From contig JADJRH010000001.1 in NCBI GenBank assembly GCA_016712345.1, positions 3,720,001-3,784,000 on the forward strand: DNA of 64,000 bases, in the 5' to 3' direction. Origin of the DNA: Polyangiaceae bacterium (lineage in GTDB: Bacteria; Myxococcota_A; Polyangia; Polyangiales; Polyangiaceae). The notes under the pieces are model-generated. The model saw only the letters and a program-made list of their open reading frames with translations, searched no databases and had not been told where the DNA came from. Below, in pieces: positions 8,424 through 16,827 of the stretch. The translations under genes and the position numbers were made by a program. How positions within the stretch are numbered: position 1 is the first letter of the stretch; each line of letters opens with the position of its first letter.

Positions 8424-11400
8424 TCACGCGCCGGCGGGACGTTCGATCTTGGCGAGCGCTTCGCGGGCGTCTTCGAGGATGAGGCGATTGCCTTTGGCCG
8501 CAGCCAAACCTTGCACTTCTTGCAGCTCGCGCACGGCGTCTTCTTTGGAGCCGCGATGCAAAAGAAGCATGCCGAGCAGATAGCGGCCCTCGAGCGCATC
8601 GGTCCAATAGCCGTGGGCGTTTGAATAACGCACCAGATCGCGGAGGAGATCTTCAGCGCCGGCCACGCCCGAAACGCCGTCGAGAAACGCGAGGTGAATG
8701 CGGTTGAGCGAAACAAGGCGCTCGTTGCCGGCTGCGCGCGCCACTTCAAGCGATTCACTCAATGCGGCGTAGGCGCGTGGCAGATCGCCGATGCGGCGCG
8801 CAGCTTCACCCAGGTTGTGAAGCGTGGCGGCGATGTCGTAGCGAAGGTTTGCGTTGCGCGCGAGCTGCACGGCATTGAGGCTCGCCTCGATCCCGGCGCG
8901 GTTGTCTCGGCAATAAAGGTACACAAGCGCGCGCATTTTTGCGCGGTTGCAGGCGCTTGCGAGATCGTGCGGATCGGCGAGCGCATCGGCGCGATCGAGA
9001 ACTGTCAGCGCGCGCTCGTATTGCCCCATGACGCCGCGGGTGAACGCAATGGCGAGAAGCACGCGCTCGTGATCCACCGGGCCCATGGCTTCAAGCTTTT
9101 CGACGGTGCGCTCCGCCCGCGTGAAATCGCCGCCGCGCAGAGCGCTTTCGCCCTCGATCAGAAGCGCGCGCCGCCGATGCTCCAGCGCGCCGGGGTCGTC
9201 ACCTGCGAGATCGAACGCTTCGGCCAAGCGCGCGTAACAATCTTCAAACAGGTTGGCGGAACCGAGCGCGCGCGCCACATCAATGCGCGCCGCGAGGCGT
9301 TCATCGCGCGAGCCGACGGCATCGATGCGCACGAGCGCGCGACGCGTGAGATCGAGCAGCTCCGGCGCGCGGCGCACGTGGTACACCGCCGCGCCGAGTG
9401 TACCCAACCATTGCGCAAGCTCGGCGGCCGAGCGGCGCTCGTAGTCAGCGAGATCGAGAGCGCGGCAAATGAGAGCGATGGTTGGTTCAAGAAGCCCGAG
9501 GCGCATTTTGTGGAGCGCCGCGCGCGCATAAAACGACGCCGCGCGATCGCGATCGCCGGCTTCATACAAGTGGTTGGCCGCGCGCTCGGCGTAGTCGCCG
9601 GCCTCTTCGCCGAAGACCGTTGTGTACGCAGCCGCCGCGGCGGCGTGCAGCTCGCGGCGCCCCTCGGGCGGCAACAGGTCCAACACGATTTCGCCGTGGG
9701 TTGGGGACGCAAAGCCGGCGAGCGCCGGGCCGATGGGGCGCAGGAGATCTTTGCCCGCGAGCGCCGCCACCGAGCGGTCTACCTGGGACACTTTTTGGCC
9801 GAGCAATACCGCCAGCACTTCGATAGGCACCGGCTCGCCGAGAACCGCCGCACCCTGAATGACGGGCCGAAGTTCGGCCGGGAGACGCGCCACGCGGCCG
9901 GCAATGAGGGCCCGAAGCGATCGAGGCACCGCGAGCGCACCGTCGAGGCGCAGGCGCAGGCCACCCGATTGGGTGCCGATCGCGCCGCTGTCCGACAGTT
10001 CCTTGAGCAGCTCTTCCAAGAACAATGGATGCCCGCCGGCGCGCTCTCGGCAGAACGACAGCAGCTCCGAAGGCACGACTTTGGCGCTCACGCGGCTCGC
10101 CACAAACTTTGCCGTGTCTTCGTCTCCGAGCTGAGCGAGCGCGATCTCGTGAAGGTGCGGATGATCGGCAAACGCCTCGGCGAGTTGCGCCCGCTTGAGG
10201 TGTGCGGCATCCATCGATTCATCGAGCGTTTCCCGCGCGGTGAGAAGAAATACGGCTCGCAGCCCCGGGCCGCGCGACCCCGCCGCGACGATCGCATCGA
10301 GCGTGGCGCGATCGATCGCGTGAGCGTCGTCCCAAGCGAACACATGCAATCGATCGTCGCAAAGGCTCTGCACCATGCGCCCGAACGCCGATCGCAGCGC
10401 CGCGCTCGTGACAAGCGCCGCGCGATCGGGGCGCCGGCTCACGGCGTCTTCATTCATTGTCGCGCCGAGTTGGTGGAGCACCGCCGAACACTCATCGTCT
10501 TGAAGACCGAGAGCGCGGAGGCGCGGAAGCACTTCTCGAATTTTCGCTTCGTCGTCGCCTTCTTGAATGCCGCAAAGCACCTGGAGCATGGTTGTGAGGC
10601 CGCTCCACGGAACGTCGGCGCCGGCGCGGGGACACGCGGCTGTGTAAAAGCCCACGTTGTAGCTGCCCTTTTGCAGCCGCCTTTCCATCTCGGCGATGAG
10701 GCGCGTTTTGCCGATGCCTTTGTCGCCCGACAAGATCGCTACCTGGGCTTTGCGACGCGTGGCCGCGGCGAGAATGTCGCCGAGCTTTCGAAGCTCCTCT
10801 ACGCGGCCCACGAAACGGCCGTACATCTGCGAAGGAGGTCGCGCGCTCACAACGAGGCGCCCGCCTTCGGGGATGTTCCGCCCCGAAACCGGCACGTCTT
10901 CCGTCGTGAACGCGTGACGCACAATGCGCGCGGCAAGCTGCGAAACGCACACGGAATTATCGGCCACGCGCGCGAGCGATTGAGCGGTGGCCACCAGCGA
11001 CGCGAGGCGCTGATCGTGAACGGGTTCGCCCTGCGAATCGACAACGATGCGCGCAACGTGTACACCTGCTGAAACGGAAGCGCCCCCGTCGCGCGCGCGC
11101 TGAACAAGGAGCGCCGATCGCACCGCCGATTCTGTGTCGCGCCCGTCGGCCTCCGCTACGCCGAAGATCGCGGTGAGCTGCGTGGATTCGGTTTCTAAAA
11201 TGGTTGCGCCGTACCGAAGGAGCACCGTGCGCGCGCGCGTGAGAAGCGCTCGCGCGCTCGCTTCCGCGTCGCGATCGCTGTCGCGTTCGGTGCCGGCGTA
11301 AAGCACAAGCGCTGTCACCTCGCGCCGCTGCCCCAACTCAGCGGGCCGCACCGCCGCGGCGGGAACTACATCTTTTGTGGGTGTACTCCCGCCGATGGGC

Positions 11401-12458
11401 GCGGCGGTTCGAACTTGGCCTGTTCCGCCGCGGGGAACCTCCACAGGTGTACGCTCGTTGGCGGCCACGTGTTCGTCTTCAAACACCGACGCCGCAAGCT
11501 CCTGCGCAGCGCTTGTGTCGCGAAATTCTGTGAGAAACTCTGCGAGGTCGTTTGCGCCGAAACGCGCGCCTGCCGCGTAGAAAAACCCGAGCAGCTCGTC
11601 GTGCAGGCGCCCCGCATCCGCGGGCCGATCTTTTGGATCGCGCGCCAACATCTTCTTCAAGATGTCGCAAACCGCTTTGGGGGCATCTGGGCGATAAAGC
11701 TCAATGGGCGGGTATTCACTCGCTTGAATGCGGCGCAACGTTTCAAACGAGGTGGGCGCTGTGAACGGGTTTTGCCCCGTGATCATTTCGTAGAGCACTG
11801 TGCCGAGCGAGAAGATGTCGCTCCGGCCGTCCACATCTCCCGCCCGACTTTGCTCCGGGCTCATGTACGCAAGCTTGCCGCGCACGCGTCCCGCATCTTG
11901 ATCGGCCGACTCGTCCACGATGGAATCAATGGCCTTGGCGATGCCAAAGTCTGTGACCTTTACTTCGCCCTCCCACGAAACGAGCACGTTCTGCGGTGAG
12001 ATGTCGCGGTGCACGATCCCGAGCGGTTTGGCCTGCTCATCGCGGCGCCGATGCGCGTGATCCAGCGCTTTTGCAACTTCAGCCGCCACAAATACAGCCA
12101 TCCCGAGCGGCACTTCTCGCTTGTGTCTGCGGCAACGACCGAGGAGCGACGCCAGGTCGAGCCCGGGCACGTACTCCATTGCGATAAAGAAACTTGTCGG
12201 ATCACCCGTGGGGTGATCCACGCGCCCGAGATCGAACACCTGAACGATGTTCGCGTGCGACAAACGCACGGCGAGCTTCGCTTCGTGAACGAACATGTCA
12301 ACGAACTTGGGGTGTTCGGCGAGCTTCGGCAAAATCCGCTTGATCACGAGGACTTTTTCAAAGCCCTCCACGCCGAAGCTTTTCGCTTTGAACACCTCGG
12401 CCATCCCGCCTTCGCCGAGGCGTTCGAGCAGGCGGTAACGACCGAACGATTGCTCCAA
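8424..12458 (-). CDS. Ser/Thr protein kinase with cyclase-like, AAA ATPase and TPR domains
   Basis: A 1344-residue signalling protein. Residues about 8-285 form a PknB-type kinase: GEGGMAEVF loop (15-23), invariant lysine in VIKR (K40), HRDISPQN (150-157), DFG (170-172) and a SPEQ substrate motif. Residues about 390-540 resemble a class III nucleotidyl cyclase (EVTALVLYAGTE, then SAGVHVARI), but the metal-binding aspartates are not evident, so it is probably a regulatory remnant. From about 560 comes an AAA/STAND ATPase with Walker A LSGDKGIGKTR and Walker B-like FAWDDAH. The C-terminal 450 residues are TPR-like helices. It starts only 17 bp after dnaK, implying co-transcription with grpE-dnaK. 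All kinase residues needed for catalysis are present. The input signal is unknown. Confidence 0.9.
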   Translation of the reverse strand: MEQSFGRYRLLERLGEGGMAEVFKAKSFGVEGFEKVLVIKRILPKLAEHPKFVDMFVHEAKLAVRLSHANIVQVFDLGRVDHPTGDPTSFFIAMEYVPGLDLASLLGRCRRHKREVPLGMAVFVAAEVAKALDHAHRRRDEQAKPLGIVHRDISPQNVLVSWEGEVKVTDFGIAKAIDSIVDESADQDAGRVRGKLAYMSPEQSRAGDVDGRSDIFSLGTVLYEMITGQNPFTAPTSFETLRRIQASEYPPIELYRPDAPKAVCDILKKMLARDPKDRPADAGRLHDELLGFFYAAGARFGANDLAEFLTEFRDTSAAQELAASVFEDEHVAANERTPVEVPRGGTGQVRTAAPIGGSTPTKDVVPAAAVRPAELGQRREVTALVLYAGTERDSDRDAEASARALLTRARTVLLRYGATILETESTQLTAIFGVAEADGRDTESAVRSALLVQRARDGGASVSAGVHVARIVVDSQGEPVHDQRLASLVATAQSLARVADNSVCVSQLAARIVRHAFTTEDVPVSGRNIPEGGRLVVSARPPSQMYGRFVGRVEELRKLGDILAAATRRKAQVAILSGDKGIGKTRLIAEMERRLQKGSYNVGFYTAACPRAGADVPWSGLTTMLQVLCGIQEGDDEAKIREVLPRLRALGLQDDECSAVLHQLGATMNEDAVSRRPDRAALVTSAALRSAFGRMVQSLCDDRLHVFAWDDAHAIDRATLDAIVAAGSRGPGLRAVFLLTARETLDESMDAAHLKRAQLAEAFADHPHLHEIALAQLGDEDTAKFVASRVSAKVVPSELLSFCRERAGGHPLFLEELLKELSDSGAIGTQSGGLRLRLDGALAVPRSLRALIAGRVARLPAELRPVIQGAAVLGEPVPIEVLAVLLGQKVSQVDRSVAALAGKDLLRPIGPALAGFASPTHGEIVLDLLPPEGRRELHAAAAAAYTTVFGEEAGDYAERAANHLYEAGDRDRAASFYARAALHKMRLGLLEPTIALICRALDLADYERRSAAELAQWLGTLGAAVYHVRRAPELLDLTRRALVRIDAVGSRDERLAARIDVARALGSANLFEDCYARLAEAFDLAGDDPGALEHRRRALLIEGESALRGGDFTRAERTVEKLEAMGPVDHERVLLAIAFTRGVMGQYERALTVLDRADALADPHDLASACNRAKMRALVYLYCRDNRAGIEASLNAVQLARNANLRYDIAATLHNLGEAARRIGDLPRAYAALSESLEVARAAGNERLVSLNRIHLAFLDGVSGVAGAEDLLRDLVRYSNAHGYWTDALEGRYLLGMLLLHRGSKEDAVRELQEVQGLAAAKGNRLILEDAREALAKIERPAGA

Positions 12459-12475
12459 CGTGCCGATCCCCGAGG

Positions 12476-14331
12476 TTAAATTGCCGTAGCGTCGGGCGGG
12501 GGTGCATCACCCCCGTAAATGGACTCCGCGATGCGAAATGCAGCCCCTTCGAGCCGAGCATACGCCTCTTTGAGGGCGCCGAGATCGGCTCCGGTTTCCA
12601 AAAGTTGGCGAAGGGCTGTGCAGTCGCCGCGAACGCTGTCCAAAATCGTCGGATCCAAGAGATCGCCGTAGCCGTCGAGCGCCTGCTCGGTTGTGTACAC
12701 AAGCGTTTCCGCCTGGTTTCGAAGTTCAGCCAAGTCACGACGAAGCACGTCGGTTTCGCGGTACTTGGCCGCTTCGGAAACGAGCTGCTCCACCTCGTCT
12801 TTGGAGAGGCCGCTTGTGGGCGTCACTTTCACGCGCTGCGATCTTCCGGTGCCGAGATCTTTCGCTTCCACATGAACGATCCCGTTTTCGTCGATGCGGA
12901 AGGCTACCTGAATCTTGGGTACACCCCGCGGCGCCGGCGGAATGCCCGTCAGCTCAAACCGCGCGAGACTCTTGTTATCGACGGCCATTTCGCGCTCGCC
13001 TTGCAGCACGTGAATTGGCACGAAGTTTTGGTTGTCGACGCTGGTGGTGAAGATCTCGCTCTTTTCGGTGGGCACAGTGGTGTTTCGTGAGATGAGGCGC
13101 GTCATCACGCCGCCGCCCGTTTCCACACCGAGCGAAAGCGGTGTCACGTCGAGCAGCAGCACTTCATCCACTTGTCCAGTGAGTGCCGCCGCTTGAAGAG
13201 CCGCACCCACGGCCACCACTTCATCCGGGTTGACGCCCTTGCTCGGCTCGCGGCCAAAAAACGCTCGAACTGCCTGTTGAACCGCAGGCATCCGGGTCAT
13301 GCCCCCGACAAGCACCACTGTTTTGATCTGATCCACGCGAACCTTCGCGTCTTCAATGGTCCGCCGACACGCATCAATCGTGCGCTCGATCAGATCCTGC
13401 GTGAGCAGCTCCAGCTCGTTGCGCCGAATCGGCCGAGCGAGGTGCAACGGGCCGCCCGTTTTTGCCACCGTGATAAACGGCAGATTCACCTCGGTTTCGA
13501 GCGACGAAGACAGCTCGTGTTTCGCCTTTTCCGCCGCCTCTTTAAGCCGCTGAAGCGCCATCCTGTCTTTGCGAAGATCGATCCCGTGCTCCAGCGCAAA
13601 CTCGTCGGCCATTGTGTCCACAAGGCGCTGATCAAAGTCTTCACCGCCGAGATGTGTGTCACCGCCGGTGGCGCGCACGTTGAAGACGCCGGCGCTGATA
13701 TCGAGGATTGAAATATCGAACGTGCCGCCGCCCAAGTCGTACACAGCGATCGTTTCAGCCGCCGAGCGATCGAGCCCATACGCGAGCGCCGCGGCCGTGG
13801 GTTCGTTGATGATGCGCCGAACCTCAAGCCCCGCGATCCGCCCAGCGTCTTTGGTTGCCTGGCGCTGCGCATCGTCGAAGTACGCAGGCACAGTGATCAC
13901 CGCTTCAGTCACCGGCTCGCCGAGATGTTTCTCGGCGATCTCTTTCATGTGAGCGAGGATGATCGCCGAGATCTCCGGGGTGATCGCAGCTCGCCGCGAA
14001 TATTTACCCACGCATCGCCGTTGTCGGCCTGAACGATCTCGTACGCCGCGAGTTGAATCTGCTTTTGGATGTCGGTCGCATCAAACTTGCGACCCATGAG
14101 CCGCTTGACTGCGTACACCGTTTGCTGCGGATTGGTCACCGCCTGGCGCCGAGCTACCTGCCCAACGAGGCGTTCACCACTCGGCGGAAAGCCCACAACG
14201 CTCGGCGTTGTGCGAGCGCCTTCCGCGTTGGGAATCACCTTCACGTCGTTGGCAGACAACACCCCCGGACGCTCGACAACGGCGACACACGAGTTTGTCG
14301 TGCCGAGGTCGATGCCGATTACCTTGCCCAT
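12476..14331 (-). CDS. dnaK: chaperone DnaK (Hsp70), frameshifted as sequenced
   Basis: Two overlapping frames together make a complete Hsp70. The first part (from 14331) begins MGKVIGIDLGTTNSCVAV and runs to GDAWVNIRGEL. The remainder resumes in another frame at ITPEISAIILAHMKE and ends near 12476. It includes the phosphate-binding YDLGGGTFD and VLVGGMTRMP, the substrate-binding domain and a helical lid. Restoring one base at about 13985-13992 gives a continuous protein of about 618 residues, a normal DnaK length. Hence either one base is missing from the assembly, or this copy is damaged, or recoding occurs. The upstream neighbour is grpE, 62 bp away; no dnaJ is nearby. Confidence 0.9.
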
Positions 14332-14393
14332 TTTCCGGCAGGATACACGAGTAGTGCAATTATCCAGTCAAAAGCGCTCACGAATCGCACCCA

Positions 14394-14963
14394 TCAACTC
14401 GGCAGCACGTCACCCTTGGCCGGGCCTTTCGACACCACCACCATGGCGGCGCGGAGCAGTTGATCGCCCCAAGCGTACCCCGGTTGCACCTCAAAAAGCA
14501 CCACGCCCGCAGGCTGGTCCGCCGATTCAAGGTGTTGGATCGCCTCGTGAAGAGCGGGGTCAAATGGTGCACCCACGGCCACAATGCGCTTGATCCCAAG
14601 CTTTTCGAGCGCGCCCTCAAATTGTTTGATGACCATGCGCACCCCCTCGGCAACCGCCTTTGCGTCGCTCGCCGTTTCGGCCGCCTGGGCCGCGCGTTCG
14701 AGGTTGTCGAACACCGGAAGCAGATCTTTGAGTACACCTTGTTGCCCGCGTCGGTGGGCGTCGTCCTGTTCGCGGCGCGAACGCTTACGGAAGTTGTCAA
14801 AATCGGCCGCGGTTCGGAGGAGCTGATCTCGAAGCCGAGCCGCTTCCGCAGCGGGATCGGGCTTCTGTTCGTCGGCCTTTGTCTCCGCCGCACTCACTCC
14901 TTGAGCTTCTGCGCCCGCAGGATTTTTGTCGGTTTCGCCCGTGGTTTTCGTTTCCTCGCTCAT
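14394..14963 (-). CDS. grpE: nucleotide exchange factor GrpE
   Basis: A 189-residue protein with an acidic, disordered N terminus (about residues 1-40), a long coiled coil (LRDQLLRTAADFDNFRKRSRRE, about 45-66) and the C-terminal beta domain with FDPALHEAIQ and a VQPGYAWGDQLLRAAMVVV end, all typical of GrpE. It releases ADP from DnaK. It is the first gene of the operon grpE-dnaK-kinase-thioredoxin/NHL. No CIRCE element (TTAGCACTC-N9-GAGTGCTAA) was seen upstream, so HrcA control is not supported. A sigma-70-like promoter very close to the ATG would give an almost leaderless transcript. Confidence 0.95.
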   Translation of the reverse strand: MSEETKTTGETDKNPAGAEAQGVSAAETKADEQKPDPAAEAARLRDQLLRTAADFDNFRKRSRREQDDAHRRGQQGVLKDLLPVFDNLERAAQAAETASDAKAVAEGVRMVIKQFEGALEKLGIKRIVAVGAPFDPALHEAIQHLESADQPAGVVLFEVQPGYAWGDQLLRAAMVVVSKGPAKGDVLPS

Positions 14964-14974
14964 AAAGCGGCGGC

Positions 14975-15002
14975 ACTATAACAAGGCGTTTTTCGCTGGC
15001 AA
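14975..15002 (-). promoter_or_regulatory. candidate sigma-70-type promoter for grpE-dnaK
   Basis: Read on the minus strand, TTGCCA (14997-15002) is separated by 16 bp from TATAGT (14975-14980). The grpE ATG follows within 12 bp of the -10 box and no Shine-Dalgarno is visible, so a leaderless or nearly leaderless mRNA is implied if the promoter is real. The match may be fortuitous. Confidence 0.35.
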
Positions 15003-15077
15003 TGGCCGCCGCATCCCCGCGCGCTCCGAGCGACCTGAAGCCTGTCATTCTTCGCTTGTTGGCGTTAGCCTCGACGC

Positions 15078-15305
15078 ATGCGTGATGAGGAGGAGCTGCG
15101 AACCATTTCCTCGCGGGAGGTTGGGTACAAAATGCGTACACTCCGCGAAAAAAAAGGCCTCACAGCCGCCGCGCTGGCCCAACAAATCGGCGTGGCAGAA
15201 GAGCAAATCGTCGCGTGGGAAGCGGGCCAGGGCGTTGCGCCTTTTCCAACCATTCGAGCCATTGCCGAGGCCCTCGGCACGACTGTCGACGCCTTCGTCA
15301 GCTAG
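15078..15305 (+). CDS. small XRE-family helix-turn-helix protein
   Basis: The 75-residue product is almost entirely a Cro/CI-type HTH: MRTLREKKGLTAAALAQQIGV, then the turn and recognition helix EEQIVAWEAGQG, then a closing helix AIAEALGTTVDAF. It is divergent from grpE with about 110 bp between starts, so local autoregulation or control of the chaperone operon is conceivable but unproven. The TAG stop lies within the 27-bp dispersed repeat beginning at 15304. Confidence 0.85.
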   Translation: MRDEEELRTISSREVGYKMRTLREKKGLTAAALAQQIGVAEEQIVAWEAGQGVAPFPTIRAIAEALGTTVDAFVS

Positions 15306-15331
15306 TTCCGCTCGTCAGAAGTTTGGCCCCG
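15304..15331 (+). repeat. 27-bp dispersed repeat, copy A
   Basis: The element begins AGTTCCGCTCGTCAG and continues AAGTTTGGCCCCG. Near-identical copies lie at 31096 and 54539 in the same orientation. Its first bases form part of the TAG stop of the HTH gene. It sits between that gene and the convergent DUF1552 gene. Confidence 0.85.
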
Positions 15332-15342
15332 CTCCCGCGGCT

Positions 15343-16827
15343 TCAGGTGAGGCCTGACAGAGCGCCGGTCACGTACGCTTCTTCACCAAACGTTTCGATC
15401 GGGTGACCCAGCGCGTTGGCGATCGCCACCAAAAGGTCGTTGTGCGGACGATCGCCGTCGAACGAAAGGTATTGACCGGTCTTGAAATAACCGCCGCCCG
15501 ACCCTGCCAAAATAAACGGCATGTCTTTGTGGCTGTGCGTGTTGCCGCGCGAGATCTCGCTCGCGAAAAGCACCACCGTGTTGTCGAGCATGGTCCCTTC
15601 ACCCTCGGGAACGCTCGCCAGCTTGCTCAAGAGGTAAGCGAATTGCTCGCCGTACCAATGGCGGATCACGTTGAGTTTGCCCCACGCGTGCACGTCGGTA
15701 TCGGGTTGATGCCCGAGCACATGCTCATCGTCCGTGATCGGTTTCAGCCCCGTTCCATCGTCGTATTGCAACCACGGATACGGCCTGTTGTTGGTGGATG
15801 CCGACCATTGCAACGTCACAACGCGCGTGATGTCGCAGGCCAATGCCATTGCCGCCTGGTCCATGAAAAGCTTGCCAACGATCGGGAAATTGTTGGGATC
15901 TTTCACGTCAATTGGGCCGCCTCCCAAATCGGGAAGTTGGCACGAACCGCCGAGCACAGCGCCCGGATTGTCGAGCTGCTTTTCGAGATCGCGCACAGCG
16001 TCGAGGTGCTGTTCGAGCTTTTTCTGATCGTCGGAGCCCACTTTCGGTGCGAGCGCTTCGTATTGTTTGCCCACAAGATCGAGCACGCTCTTGCGACGAT
16101 TTTTAAGCTTTGCCACCCCAAACGGATCGGCCCCGAGCGACGCGAACACCTCGTCGTAGAGCACCCACGGACTGATTTCGTTTTCGTTGGGTTGATCGCC
16201 GCCTTTGTAGCTGATCACCGTGCGCACTTCCGTCCCGCCGTAGTTGGTGGACTGCACACCGAGATGCAGCGCTTTGCGAGGCGTTGTTGCGCCGATCACT
16301 TCGGCAAGTTCGTGATCGAGACTCACGCCGCTGCCCCAACCCGCGAGCGATCCGTCTCCGCCCACCTGATTGCCCGTGTTGAGACGCCGCCCCGTGAGAA
16401 ACGCCATGCCCGATTGATGCGGCTCCCCCGGAGGGTTGTCGCACACCGACATGTCGAGCCCGTTCAAGAAAATCATCTTGCTCAAATACGGGATCAACGC
16501 CTCGTGTTGTGTACCCGCCAGTTCCAGATTTTTTGGAAACTCGAAGTTGCCGTTGGGTGTGTACACAACAATAAAACGCTTTGGAAACCCGTTCTCCGCG
16601 AGCTTCGCCTGACCGAGCTGCTCGGCCTCGCGCGTTGATTGTTCGGAGCAACCGAGCGTGTGAAGCAGCGGAAGCGCCACCGCGCCGCCCGCCACGTTGC
16701 GCATGAAATTGCGGCGGAGAAGCATCGGCGGTTTGCCACCCAAACGCGACGGCACGGGATCCATGCTCGAAAAAGAGAAAACGCGGCCGAGCGCCTCGCG
16801 CGCCGAAAGGATACGGGACTTTTTCAC
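15343..16827 (-). CDS. DUF1552 secreted protein
   Basis: A 494-residue protein of the DUF1552 family, which is related to sulfatase-like DUF1501 proteins. A twin-arginine-like export signal (LLRRNFMRNVAGGAVALPLLHTLGC) lies at about residues 36-60, and family motifs follow: FIVVYTPNG, FLNGLD, GEPHQSGMAFLTGR, DHELAEVIG, HSHKDMPFILAGSGGG. The GTG at 16827 overlaps the upstream stop (GTGA) and has GGGAGGT just upstream, so the long N terminus before the twin arginines is probably real. The pair DUF1592-DUF1552 is recurrent in planctomycetes and myxobacteria. The biochemical role is not established. Confidence 0.9.
   Translation of the reverse strand: MKKSRILSAREALGRVFSFSSMDPVPSRLGGKPPMLLRRNFMRNVAGGAVALPLLHTLGCSEQSTREAEQLGQAKLAENGFPKRFIVVYTPNGNFEFPKNLELAGTQHEALIPYLSKMIFLNGLDMSVCDNPPGEPHQSGMAFLTGRRLNTGNQVGGDGSLAGWGSGVSLDHELAEVIGATTPRKALHLGVQSTNYGGTEVRTVISYKGGDQPNENEISPWVLYDEVFASLGADPFGVAKLKNRRKSVLDLVGKQYEALAPKVGSDDQKKLEQHLDAVRDLEKQLDNPGAVLGGSCQLPDLGGGPIDVKDPNNFPIVGKLFMDQAAMALACDITRVVTLQWSASTNNRPYPWLQYDDGTGLKPITDDEHVLGHQPDTDVHAWGKLNVIRHWYGEQFAYLLSKLASVPEGEGTMLDNTVVLFASEISRGNTHSHKDMPFILAGSGGGYFKTGQYLSFDGDRPHNDLLVAIANALGHPIETFGEEAYVTGALSGLT

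Noticed and set aside
6737..8758. A 673-residue version of the thioredoxin/NHL gene
   Set aside because: The first 125 residues overlap the kinase gene's coding end in another frame and look random; the lipoprotein signal marks the GTG at 8383.
14964..15077. CIRCE heat-shock operator upstream of grpE
   Set aside because: No TTAGCACTC/GAGTGCTAA inverted repeat is present between grpE and the HTH gene.
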